This document shows positions 15,003-23,072 of a DNA stretch of 64,000 bases, one piece after another. The translations under genes and the position numbers were made by a program. How positions within the stretch are numbered: the first letter of the stretch is position 1; each line of letters starts with the position of its first letter. The DNA is from an uncultured Clostridium sp. (lineage in GTDB: Bacteria; Bacillota; Clostridia; Lachnospirales; Lachnospiraceae): positions 139,770 through 203,769 of the forward strand of contig UQMJ01000002.1 in assembly GCA_900542035.1 (NCBI GenBank), read 5' to 3'. Under the pieces are notes generated by a model. The model was not told the DNA's origin, made no database searches, and was given only the letters and a program-made list of their open reading frames with translations.

Positions 15003-16496
15003 TTAATCCTCTGACCAGCAAAGGGCGCATTTTACCGCCTTCTTCCAGCCTTTTACCAGCTCTTTGCGGCGGTCTTCTTCCATTGTGCTGGAAAAAGTGT
15101 TGGAAATCTGCCAGTTTTTCCGGATCTCGTCTTTGCTCTTCCAATATCCAACTGCCAGGCCTGCCAGATAGGCGGCTCCCAGAGCAGTGGTTTCAATACA
15201 TTCCGGACGTACAATATCTTTATTTAAAATATCAGCCTGGAACTGCATTAAGAAATTATTGGCGCAGGCTCCGCCGTCTACCCGAAGCTGTCTTAAGCAG
15301 ATGCCGGCATCCTGGTGCATGGCTTCAATCAAATCGTTGACCTGATAAGCCATAGACTCTACTGTCGCGCGGATAAACTGCTCCTTATTGGTTCCCCTGG
15401 TTACCCCCACAATGGTTCCTCTGGCATACTGATCCCAATAAGGCGCGCCAAGTCCTGCAAATGCCGGAACTACATATACGCCGCCAGTATCTTCTACTGC
15501 CGTACAGTATTCTTCCGTCTGGGCCGCGGTCCGGACCATACGCATCTCATCCCTCAGCCACTGGACTGCCGCGCCTGCCACAAAGACGCTTCCCTCTAAC
15601 GCATACTGGGTCTCGTCCTGGGTGCTGGCCGCAATGGTCGTCAAAAGGCCGTTATTGGAACGGACTGCTTTTGTTCCTGTATTCATCAGCAGGAAACAGC
15701 CGGTTCCATATGTATTTTTCATCTCGCCTTCTTCAAAGCAGCACTGTCCAAATAACGCCGCCTGCTGATCGCCTGCCGCTCCTGCAATCGGAATCTTTCC
15801 TCCCATTACATCCGAAGAAGTATAGCCGTAAATGCAGCTGGATGGTTTTACGTCCGGAAGCATACTCTTTGGAATATGGAAATACTCTAAAATCTCTTCA
15901 TCCCAGCATTTCCGGTGAATGTCAAACAACATGGTGCGGGCGGCGTTGGTATAATCGGTTACATGGATGCAGCCCTTGGTCAGATTCCAGATCAGCCAGG
16001 TATCTACGGTTCCAAACATCAAATCGCCCCGTTCTGCTTTTTCCCTGGCTCCAGGTACATTGTCCAGAATCCACTCAATCTTGCTGCCGGAAAAATAGGC
16101 GTCCGGAATCAGGCCGGTACGCTCAATGATTTTTTCTTCCCAGCCGTCTTCTTTTAGCTTTTCAATCCGATCCGCAGTTCTGCGGCACTGCCACACAATT
16201 GCATTGTATACAGGTTCTCCGGTGTCTCTGTCCCACACAATGGTGGTTTCGCGCTGGTTGGTAATCCCGATAGCTGCAATATCGCTGTAGTGCGCGCCGA
16301 TTTTTCCCATCGCTTCCATGGTCACAGAAAGCTGCGAGGACCAAATCTCCATTGGGTTGTGTTCTACCCAGCCTGGTTTTGGATAAATCTGCGTAAATTC
16401 TTTCTGGGCTACGCTGCAGATCGTTCCCTGTTCATCAAACAGAATACATCTGGAACTGGTCGTTCCCTGATCCAAAGCAATTACATATCTTCCCAT
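15003..16496 (-). CDS. glpK: Glycerol kinase
   Basis: 497 residues, full length for GlpK. It opens MGRYVIALDQGTTSSRCILFD (phosphate 1 motif) and carries the FGGY signatures, including GTGCFLLMNTG and LRVDGGACANNFLMQFQADI near the C-terminus. It converts glycerol to sn-glycerol-3-phosphate in the cytoplasm. GGAGAAG site before the ATG. It heads a transcript with the mgtC-like gene, and its leader has a GlpP-type antiterminator. No glycerol facilitator gene is in the window. Confidence 0.95.
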   Translation of the reverse strand: MGRYVIALDQGTTSSRCILFDEQGTICSVAQKEFTQIYPKPGWVEHNPMEIWSSQLSVTMEAMGKIGAHYSDIAAIGITNQRETTIVWDRDTGEPVYNAIVWQCRRTADRIEKLKEDGWEEKIIERTGLIPDAYFSGSKIEWILDNVPGAREKAERGDLMFGTVDTWLIWNLTKGCIHVTDYTNAARTMLFDIHRKCWDEEILEYFHIPKSMLPDVKPSSCIYGYTSSDVMGGKIPIAGAAGDQQAALFGQCCFEEGEMKNTYGTGCFLLMNTGTKAVRSNNGLLTTIAASTQDETQYALEGSVFVAGAAVQWLRDEMRMVRTAAQTEEYCTAVEDTGGVYVVPAFAGLGAPYWDQYARGTIVGVTRGTNKEQFIRATVESMAYQVNDLIEAMHQDAGICLRQLRVDGGACANNFLMQFQADILNKDIVRPECIETTALGAAYLAGLAVGYWKSKDEIRKNWQISNTFSSTMEEDRRKELVKGWKKAVKCALCWSED

Positions 16497-16571
16497 AATC
16501 TTCTCCTTTTTTGCCTCCTTACAGACGAGTTTCTTTTCTTAATGCTTGTTAATTTTTTACCAATGCGTAAA

Positions 16572-16631
16572 GAAAAAGCAGGGGATGTACGGCTTTTTGC
16601 AGCCATCTACCCTGCTCTGTCATCTCTAAGG
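16572..16631 (-). promoter_or_regulatory. glpK leader: GlpP antiterminator motif and terminator
   Basis: Motif at 16608-16631, on the RNA CCUUAGAGAUGACAGAG then CAGGGUA. CCUU can pair with AGGG as antiterminator. The alternative is a terminator, GCAGGG/CCCUGC (16579-16584 with 16610-16615) with inner GAUGGCU/AGCCGUACAUC pairing and a U-rich tail. Located about 80 bases upstream of the glpK ATG. Confidence 0.8.
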
Positions 16632-16655
16632 CAATCCTTTATTCATCTGTTGTCA

Positions 16656-16684
16656 ATTTTAACATGGCTTTTCTAAAATTGCAA
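16656..16684 (-). promoter_or_regulatory. glpK promoter
   Basis: -35 TTGCAA (16679-16684), 17-bp spacer, extended -10 TGTTAAAAT (box 16656-16661). Confidence 0.72.
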
Positions 16685-16755
16685 GATGAAATAGATGTTT
16701 TGTCTAATTTTCTCCTGTGTCTTTCAAATATACTGTGCAAACTTACAAATTATTG

Positions 16756-17613
16756 CTATTTTAAATGCTTATCCAGTGTGAAGCCTCTTCCTCGAACCTC
16801 CCTGACTCCATTAATGATGATAAATGCCTTGGGATCAATCTGCTGGACATACTGGTTTAAGTGACTCATTTCCCGATTGTGAAGGACGCAGAGAACTGCT
16901 TTCTGGTCTAAATGCTGGAATCCGGTCTGAATCGGCACATAGGTGGAACCCCGATCCAGATCTTTTTGAATAATCTCATTAATCTTCTCATACTCTTTGC
17001 TGATAATCAGCACCTGGACGTCTCCGGCGCCGAATACCAGCACCTGGTTTACCATAAAAGAAGTCAGGAGTACCGATAAAATACCGTATAAAATCTCTTC
17101 TCCTCCTGTAAACAGCACCTGGGACATCAAAATAAGCACATCAAAGCAGTACATCGTGACCGCGACCGGAATCCGGAACTTTTTATTTAAAATCAGCGGC
17201 GGAATATCCATGCCTCCAGTAGAACCGCCAAGCCGCATGACGATTCCCAGTCCCATTCCAACCAGCGCACCGCCGAAAATAGCTGCCAGCAGGCGATCGC
17301 TGGTAATGTGTCCCAGAGCCTCAATCCCCAGCATTCCGTCCAATAGTACCGGAAACAGCAGGGTACTGATAATGGTGGTCATGGCAAATCGTTTTCCTAA
17401 CAGCCAAAGCCCCAGGAAAAACATAATCACGTTAATACACGCTACTGTTACAGATACGTCTACATGAAAAAAATACTCTACGCTTCTTGCAATACCCGTT
17501 GCGCCGCCTACCAGAAAGTTGTTTGGAACCAAAAATGCCGCCAGGCCGAAAGCAAATATCACATTTCCCAACACAATTCCCAGTACTTTGGCTATGCCTC
17601 TTCCTATCTTCAC
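16756..17613 (-). CDS. YitT-family membrane protein (DUF161 plus DUF2179)
   Basis: 285 residues, starting at GTG 17613 after GAGGGAGAA. Five or six membrane segments make up two YitT/DUF161 repeats (about 1-190), with NNFLVGGATGIA as the family hallmark. A soluble DUF2179 domain follows (about 205-285, ending GVREVRGRGFT). Widespread in Firmicutes with no agreed function; transport of a small solute is suspected. It sits between nhaC and glpK, transcribed alone as far as can be seen. Confidence 0.85.
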   Translation of the reverse strand: MKIGRGIAKVLGIVLGNVIFAFGLAAFLVPNNFLVGGATGIARSVEYFFHVDVSVTVACINVIMFFLGLWLLGKRFAMTTIISTLLFPVLLDGMLGIEALGHITSDRLLAAIFGGALVGMGLGIVMRLGGSTGGMDIPPLILNKKFRIPVAVTMYCFDVLILMSQVLFTGGEEILYGILSVLLTSFMVNQVLVFGAGDVQVLIISKEYEKINEIIQKDLDRGSTYVPIQTGFQHLDQKAVLCVLHNREMSHLNQYVQQIDPKAFIIINGVREVRGRGFTLDKHLK

Positions 17614-17701
17614 GTTTTCTCCCTCTTTTCTTCTGCTATTACTGCGATTGTAACAAATTTTCCCGATAAAAGAAATATCCTATGTTATCTCACAGGATCA
17701 G

Positions 17702-17729
17702 GAAAGCCGCCTGGGCAGGCGGCTTTTTT
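17702..17729. terminator. Hairpin terminator between nhaC and the YitT gene
   Basis: AAGCCGCCTG GGC AGGCGGCTT-type GC stem. It has TTTTTTG on the plus strand and a weaker TTTCC on the minus strand. It sits just after the nhaC stop; the stronger U-run faces the plus strand, where no gene is seen. Confidence 0.65.
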
Positions 17730-17730
17730 G

Positions 17731-19128
17731 TCAATCCTTTTTCTCTTTATGCTTAATGGAAATCCCCGTAAACCCATAAAAAACAGAGAATAACGGCGTC
17801 AGCCACAAAAGCGGAACAAACAGGATGTACTGGGACCAGGTAACTCCCAGGGTTCCTGCCATATAACTTCCGTAACCATGCCACGGAATCATCGGGCCGA
17901 CCAGAGTGCCGCTGTCTTCCAGACATCTGGAAAGGATTTTTGGCTCAATATTTCTCTCTTCAAATAACGGCTTCATTAACGTACCAGTCAGTACATGGGA
18001 CATCGGGCTGGAACAGCTGACGATACTGGTCACATACCCCACCATAATGGTTGCAAAAATTAGCGCGCCGTCGCTGTGGATGTGCTTAGTAAATACAGAC
18101 AGAATGTTGTTTAACACTCCCAGCTTGTTTAACATACCGCCCATGCCGACTGCAAACGTAATAATCGCAACATACTGAAGCATACTGTTCATCCCGCCGC
18201 GGTTTAAGATGGATTTTAATACGCCGATATCGGTGTCAGAGGTAAATCCATTGTACGCTACGCTCAATACGGATCTTAAATCTGCGCCCTGAACAAGAAT
18301 TGCCACCAGTGCGCCTGCTACTGCGCCGATTCCCAGGGCTTCAAATGCGCCTACCCGAAACATTAACAGAACGATAATCAGGACTGCCGGAATTAGGGTT
18401 TCCCATCCGATGTGGAAGCTTCCTTCCAGATAACTGATATAGGTATTTAAATCGCCTGGATCATAGCCGCCGCTAGTCTGGGAAAATCCCAGTATCGTAA
18501 AGAAAATAATGCTGATAATCATTGGAGGAACCGTTGTCCACAGCATACTCTTTACATGATCGCCAAGCTTTGCGCCCGCTACTGCCGGAGCCAGGTTAGT
18601 GGTATCGGAAAACGGACTTAATTTGTCGCCGAACATAGCGCCGCAGATAACGGCACCGGCTACCATACCAGGATTAATGCCCATTGCATGGCCGATTGCC
18701 ATCATCGCCACACCTGCGCTTCCTGCTGAACCATAAGACGTACCGGTTACCATACTCAATACTGCCGTAAATACCAGGGAAAATACCAGCAGATAAGATG
18801 GGTTAATGGATTTTAACCCATATACAATAATGGTTGGAATGGTACCGGACTGCATCCATGTACCAATCAGAACGCCGATTGCCATCAAAATGGCCATTGT
18901 CGGCAAAACTACCTGAAGAGCTTCAAACGCTCCTTTCTGCACCTGCTTATAATCCACTTTAAAGATCAGGCAGGCTCCATAAATAATCAGCCAGGCGAAA
19001 AACAGACCGATCATCGGGCCTCCTACCTTCAAGGTTACACAGGTTGCAACAGAAATAATAATGAAAATCATTACTATCGCTGACTGCCATCCATTCAGGG
19101 TCTTCAGCTCTTTTTCTTTGCTTTCCAT
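17731..19128 (-). CDS. nhaC: Na+/H+ antiporter NhaC family
   Basis: About 465 residues from the ATG at 19128, with seven-base spacing from AAAGGG; ATG 19134 is too close. Around 11-12 membrane segments. The NhaC-type core is visible at GTSYGSAGSAGVAMMAIG and GAMFGDKLSPFSDTTNLAP, where the Asp, Ser and Thr lie in the discontinuous helix. The C-terminal segment has VSCSSPMSHVLTG and VGPMIPWHGYG. It exchanges sodium for protons or, in the MleN branch, malate/lactate with sodium; sequence alone does not separate these. Confidence 0.88.
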   Translation of the reverse strand: MESKEKELKTLNGWQSAIVMIFIIISVATCVTLKVGGPMIGLFFAWLIIYGACLIFKVDYKQVQKGAFEALQVVLPTMAILMAIGVLIGTWMQSGTIPTIIVYGLKSINPSYLLVFSLVFTAVLSMVTGTSYGSAGSAGVAMMAIGHAMGINPGMVAGAVICGAMFGDKLSPFSDTTNLAPAVAGAKLGDHVKSMLWTTVPPMIISIIFFTILGFSQTSGGYDPGDLNTYISYLEGSFHIGWETLIPAVLIIVLLMFRVGAFEALGIGAVAGALVAILVQGADLRSVLSVAYNGFTSDTDIGVLKSILNRGGMNSMLQYVAIITFAVGMGGMLNKLGVLNNILSVFTKHIHSDGALIFATIMVGYVTSIVSCSSPMSHVLTGTLMKPLFEERNIEPKILSRCLEDSGTLVGPMIPWHGYGSYMAGTLGVTWSQYILFVPLLWLTPLFSVFYGFTGISIKHKEKKD

Positions 19129-19348
19129 ACTCATTCCCTTTCTTTTTTAATTCGTTATTTTTTTAACATTAATGAGTCTTATCATACATCAAGACTGTCG
19201 ATAAAGACATAACCTATGTTAAGTTTTTGAAAAATAGTTTAGAAATTCTTTTGAAAGGCGTCACACTTTTATCACATCTTCTTGATAGAATCATTTATGT
19301 CAAGAACAGAGAGGCTTACGCCTTTTCACTTAGACTTTTTCATACTCA
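19129..19348. other. nhaC upstream region, no riboswitch recognised
   Basis: About 220 bases between the nhaC start and the SseB terminator. It contains a short palindrome ACATA-ACC-TATGT near 19208-19220 and AT-rich promoter-like sequence, but no convincing -35/-10 pair and no fold I can match to the DUF1646 or nhaA RNA motifs. Confidence 0.4.
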
Positions 19349-19374
19349 AAGCCGGCAGGTTTTCCTGCCGGCTT
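19349..19374. terminator. Hairpin after the SseB-like gene
   Basis: Perfect 11-bp stem AAGCCGGCAGG/CCTGCCGGCTT with a TTTT loop. U-run weak on both strands. Confidence 0.65.
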
Positions 19375-19389
19375 CCTCCCATTTTAACC

Positions 19390-20157
19390 CTATTTTTCAG
19401 TCTGGTTTTCTTTGCGGTTCAGGCTCAGGGGCAGATGAACGCCCATAGGATTGATGATGACTCCTGCCGCTCCTTTTGGAAGCATCTCCGGAATCTTTGC
19501 CGATTCGATTACCATTGGCTTTAATTTATTTTCTCTGTTAAATTTCTGAAATTCCAGAATATCTGTAAACAGCGGCTGGAATACTGCGCCTGTTTTCAGC
19601 TTCATCAGCGGAATCCCCTTATCTTCTGCCTGTACCGGCACAATATATCTGCCTTTTCCAAAATGGCTGGCAATCTCCTCCTGGAGTTCTTCTACCTTTG
19701 CATTGCCTGGTTCTGCCGGCTGCCCTTTTAATTCCTGCATTAAATAAATTGCAGTCAGGTGAAGAGCTGGATTTTCCACCCATACTTTTCCTTCCGGAAG
19801 GTCCTTGGGATCTCTTCTGGTTACGAATTCGCTTAACTGAACCAGGTATTCTTCTCCTTCTCTGGTTACAAACAACGCGTTGACGCCCATGGCGTATAAA
19901 TTTGTATAAAATACCAGCAGATGCTTCTGCTCTAACTTTGCAATGCTGACCGGAATTTTTTCTTCTACCAGGCTCTGAGCCTTGGCTTTTGCTTCTTCCA
20001 TATCAAAAAACAGCAGAATTTCATCATCAAACGTCTCCGGATGGCAAACCACATATGGCTCCCTGGTACATACAGACATTAACACATATAATTCGGAGGC
20101 TATCCGAAGCTGCTCGAAAAGGGCCGTCTTTTCGATTTTTCCACTCTTGTCGCTCAT
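19390..20157 (-). CDS. SseB-like domain protein
   Basis: 255 residues, soluble, no signal peptide. The last 120 residues (GRYIVPVQAEDKGIPLMKLK, then ALFTDILEFQKFN-type sequence and GVIINPMGVHLPL) match the SseB N-terminal domain fold found in many Firmicutes proteins. The first 120 residues look like a second, diverged copy (FYTNLYAMGVNALFVTREGEE). Role unknown; such proteins are sometimes linked to secretion or stress. GAAGGAGAAG site. Transcribed alone. Confidence 0.65.
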   Translation of the reverse strand: MSDKSGKIEKTALFEQLRIASELYVLMSVCTREPYVVCHPETFDDEILLFFDMEEAKAKAQSLVEEKIPVSIAKLEQKHLLVFYTNLYAMGVNALFVTREGEEYLVQLSEFVTRRDPKDLPEGKVWVENPALHLTAIYLMQELKGQPAEPGNAKVEELQEEIASHFGKGRYIVPVQAEDKGIPLMKLKTGAVFQPLFTDILEFQKFNRENKLKPMVIESAKIPEMLPKGAAGVIINPMGVHLPLSLNRKENQTEK

Positions 20158-20279
20158 AATTTACTTCTCCTTCAGGTTTTCTCGTCTGTTTTCCATTATA
20201 ACATCTTCACTGCTGTGGGGCAATGAGAAGTTTTGGGATTGGTTTATTCTTTTTTTATAAAAAAATCATTTTTCCTTTC

Positions 20280-20307
20280 TTGTATCTTTCTCTTTGCCTG
20301 TTATACT
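20280..20307 (+). promoter_or_regulatory. Promoter of the small membrane protein gene
   Basis: -35 TTGTAT (20280-20285), 16-bp spacer, extended -10 TGTTATACT (box 20302-20307). Confidence 0.68.
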
Positions 20308-20374
20308 ATGATAAGTTTCTTTTTGCTTTTTCCAACGGCTTTTGCCGTCATTACCGGAAAGGATGATTTTTTTC

Positions 20375-20953
20375 TTGAAAATACTGGCTTATTTTATCAT
20401 TCCGTCTTATACATATTTATTTGCCCGCGGGTACGGATGGTTTACCACTAATTTTTCTGTAATCGCCAACTCTCTTCAGGGAGGCATAGGGTTTGCCATC
20501 TGGGGCATCCTAATCGGGCTTTACCTTTTTCTCATACACAGGAAATTAAAAACAACCCTGCAGCTTCCTGCAGGGTGTTTGCGGCTGCTTCCTGCAGCTT
20601 TGATTTTGCTGTTTTTTGCGATTACGACGCCTTATCTTCCGAATGATATGCCGTTAAAAGCATCTTTGCATATTGTTTTTGCATTTTTATCTGGAGTTTT
20701 GATTCTCCTGTATTTTTTATGGATCATTGTGCTTCAGTACCGTCAGGCTCCAGGTTTGTACCGCCCCCTGTTTACCGGTATTATCGCAATTATTACCGGC
20801 TCCTGCTTTCTCTTCCTCCTTGCCGGAATTGTCAGCAGCGCCCTGGAAACCTTTCTTACTGTCTCCATTTCCATTCTGGCTTACCGCCTGTGGGAAAAAC
20901 TCATGTGCGACAACAGTCATTCTTGCAAAGAAGACAGGTTCTGTTCGAGTTGA
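20375..20953 (+). CDS. Small polytopic membrane protein, unknown
   Basis: About 192 residues from TTG 20375, eleven bases after GGAAAGGA. The ATG at 20363 directly abuts that site and the upstream TTG at 20342 has none, so 20375 is preferred without certainty. Six hydrophobic segments; the loop RGYGWFTTNFSVIAN follows the first segment, giving a DUF998-like look. No enzyme motif. The last 37 bases overlap the 3' end of the convergent LysR gene. Function unknown. Confidence 0.65.
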   Translation: MKILAYFIIPSYTYLFARGYGWFTTNFSVIANSLQGGIGFAIWGILIGLYLFLIHRKLKTTLQLPAGCLRLLPAALILLFFAITTPYLPNDMPLKASLHIVFAFLSGVLILLYFLWIIVLQYRQAPGLYRPLFTGIIAIITGSCFLFLLAGIVSSALETFLTVSISILAYRLWEKLMCDNSHSCKEDRFCSS

Positions 20954-21804
20954 TCGATCAGAATCTGAAAGGGTTTTGTAATGTATTTTTCTTTGTGGAA
21001 TAATGCCAACATCTGATTTTCCATTTTTATTTTTTCCAAATGAATCAGACGCAGTTTATTTAAAAGCAGCGAATCCAACAATAGTTTTTCTGGTAATATT
21101 GCAATTCCCAACCCAGCTTCTGCAGCTTTAATAAGAGCAAATGAATTCACGCTTTCCCAAATGGGTTCTGCCTTTAGGCCGGCAAGCGCAAGCGTATTAT
21201 CGAAGGTATCCCGAATCGCACTTCCCTGTTCACGAAGCAATAACGGGCAGCGGCATAATTGTTCTAGTGAGATTCTTTCAGCAGATAAATCAAAATCCGG
21301 TGCACACGCGGCGCATAAATGATAGGAACCTAAAACAACTGATTGAAAATTGCCTTTTGGCGAAGTCCCTTCCCAAAAGGCAATATCAGCATTTCCACGC
21401 TGCAAAATATCAATGGCGGTATTTGCACTGGCAACCCTGACAGAAAACTGTAGTTCCGGAAAAGAAGTTTTCAATTTTCTAAGTATTTCAGGGAGCAAAA
21501 AAGAAGCAATCGTAATGCTTGATACCATGTTAATCGGAGTATTTTCTTCTAAGTGCTTCATTCTCCTATCTAAATTTCTGCAAGCTGTCAAAATGCTGCG
21601 CGACTCCTCTAAAAGAGAAGAACCGCAGGGAGTTAATGAAACGCCTTTTGGCAGACGCTCAAAGAGCGCTGTCTCTGTTTGTTTTTCCAGTTCTGCAACT
21701 GCATGAGAAACGGCAGACTGCGTGATATATAACTTTTTTGCAGCGCCTGTAAATGTTCCCGTTTCCGCTATCGCTTCTAAAATCTCTAAATGCCGTATAA
21801 CCAT
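20917..21804 (-). CDS. LysR-family transcriptional regulator
   Basis: 295 residues from the ATG at 21804, which follows AAAGGAGG; the 13-residue extension to 21843 has no site. N-terminal HTH: MVIRHLEILEAIAETGTFTG then KLYITQSAVSHAVAELEKQ. C-terminal effector domain from about residue 90. It is divergent from the split chromate transporter, with 105 bases between, the usual arrangement for a LysR protein that controls its neighbour. The inducer may be an anion, but this is inference. The region is more AT-rich than the glycerol cluster. Confidence 0.88.
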   Translation of the reverse strand: MVIRHLEILEAIAETGTFTGAAKKLYITQSAVSHAVAELEKQTETALFERLPKGVSLTPCGSSLLEESRSILTACRNLDRRMKHLEENTPINMVSSITIASFLLPEILRKLKTSFPELQFSVRVASANTAIDILQRGNADIAFWEGTSPKGNFQSVVLGSYHLCAACAPDFDLSAERISLEQLCRCPLLLREQGSAIRDTFDNTLALAGLKAEPIWESVNSFALIKAAEAGLGIAILPEKLLLDSLLLNKLRLIHLEKIKMENQMLALFHKEKYITKPFQILIDQLEQNLSSLQE

Positions 21805-21856
21805 TTTTCCTCCTTTTGCATGAATAAAATAGATTGCATACATAATATTATATCAT

Positions 21857-21885
21857 TTTACAGATTGCAAAACAAGGAATATACT
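21857..21885 (+). promoter_or_regulatory. Promoter of the chromate transporter genes
   Basis: -35 TTTACA (21857-21862), 17-bp spacer, -10 TATACT (21880-21885). The motif GATTGCA appears on both sides (near 21833 and 21863) and could be a LysR contact. Confidence 0.68.
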
Positions 21886-21909
21886 AGAGGCTACAGGAGG
21901 TAAGTTATT

Positions 21910-22473
21910 TTGAAACAAAATATAAAAACGTATGTGTGGCTTTTAGGAGTTAATTTGTTTATAAGTGCTTTTACATTTGATGGCGGCTATATCGTAGTTC
22001 CAATGGTTCGCCGCTTTTTTGTTCTAAAAAAGCACTTTTTTACTGAAGAGGAGCTGGTTAATATGGCTGCTGTCGCACAATCAACCCCTGGAGCGATTGC
22101 AGTCAATCTTTCTGCTCTGGCCGGATATCAAACAGCTGGTGTCATGGGAGCTTTTATAAGCTGTATTGCAGCGGTTATCCCCCCATTCGTGATTCTTACA
22201 GTTATTTCTGCATTTTATAAAATCTTTATTTCCAATGCGGTTATCGCAGCTGTTTTGAAAGGAATGGAGGCAGGAGTCGCCGCTTTAATGGTAGATTTAA
22301 TTATTGATATGTGTTCTCTGGTTTTGAAAAGAAAGTCCTTCCTTTTATCAGCCATGATACCGTTATCATTTATAGCAAATTTTATATTCGATATCAATGT
22401 AGCATTGATACTGCTTTTCTGCAGTCTTTTATGTATTTTGCAAGTCCTTTATAAAAGGAGAAAACTTAAATGA
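21910..22473 (+). CDS. Chromate transporter ChrA, N-terminal-type half
   Basis: 187 residues, TTG start behind GGAGGT. A single CHR domain with FDGGYIVVPMVRRFF and the conserved AQSTPGAIAVNLSALAGYQTAG, followed by four or five membrane segments. Short ChrA proteins are encoded in pairs and work together; each half equals one domain of the long ChrA. The stop overlaps the next gene's ATG by four bases. Family members export chromate, but in gut anaerobes the natural substrate is unclear. Confidence 0.88.
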   Translation: MKQNIKTYVWLLGVNLFISAFTFDGGYIVVPMVRRFFVLKKHFFTEEELVNMAAVAQSTPGAIAVNLSALAGYQTAGVMGAFISCIAAVIPPFVILTVISAFYKIFISNAVIAAVLKGMEAGVAALMVDLIIDMCSLVLKRKSFLLSAMIPLSFIANFIFDINVALILLFCSLLCILQVLYKRRKLK

Positions 22474-23030
22474 ATATCCTGTGGAAATTATTTCAGACGT
22501 TTCTAAAAATAGGACTGTTGAGCATTGGCGGCGGCTATGCAATTATCCCTTTAATTCAAGAACAAGTGGTAGAAAAAAATGGCTGGATAAGCGAAAAAAT
22601 ATTTACAGATATCATTACCATTTCACAAATGACACCAGGGCCGTTGGCTGTTAATACCTCCACATTTGTCGGGCTTCAAGTTGGCGGAATTGCCGGAGCA
22701 TTAGCGGCAACCACTGGCTGTATACTTTGCGGAATTTTTATTTCCTTAGCTTTACATAAGTTTTTTCAAATACATCAAAAATCTGAATATGTTTTTGAAG
22801 TGTTAAACGGACTAAAATCAGCTTCATTGGGATTGATCCTATCAGCCGCGGCCACGATTATATTGTTAGCATTATATGGCAGCAATAAGTTTCAAGTGAA
22901 TTTCTTGTCTCCTAACCGGACTGCATTGCTTATTTTTTTAACCATGCTGTTTGTATTGCGAAAATGGAAGCTCAATCCGATTATAATTATTTTAATGAGC
23001 GGTATTGCTGGATTGACATTGTACAGTTAG
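22470..23030 (+). CDS. Chromate transporter ChrA, C-terminal-type half
   Basis: 186 residues. The second CHR domain has SIGGGYAIIPLIQEQVVEKNGW and ISQMTPGPLAVNTSTFVGLQ. Translationally coupled to the first half by an ATGA overlap, with a site AAAGGAGAAAA inside the upstream gene. It has about five membrane segments and inserts with opposite topology to its partner in known pairs. Under the divergent LysR regulator by position. Confidence 0.88.
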   Translation: MNILWKLFQTFLKIGLLSIGGGYAIIPLIQEQVVEKNGWISEKIFTDIITISQMTPGPLAVNTSTFVGLQVGGIAGALAATTGCILCGIFISLALHKFFQIHQKSEYVFEVLNGLKSASLGLILSAAATIILLALYGSNKFQVNFLSPNRTALLIFLTMLFVLRKWKLNPIIIILMSGIAGLTLYS

Positions 23031-23034
23031 CAGC

Positions 23035-23059
23035 ACAGGAAGAGAGTGCCTCTTCCTGT
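23035..23059 (+). terminator. Hairpin after the ChrA pair
   Basis: 10-bp stem ACAGGAAGAG/CTCTTCCTGT with loop AGTGC. The downstream U-run is interrupted (TTAACTGCTTTTTC). Confidence 0.6.
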
Positions 23060-23072
23060 TAACTGCTTTTTC

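Noticed and set aside
15461..16129. Plus-strand 222-codon open frame opposite glpK
   Set aside because: Antisense shadow; Ser/Arg/Pro-rich translation with no start signal, and glpK is intact.
19129..19389. Sodium or lithium riboswitch upstream of nhaC
   Set aside because: No fold matching the known motifs and no terminator switch seen; only a short palindrome and the neighbouring gene's terminator.
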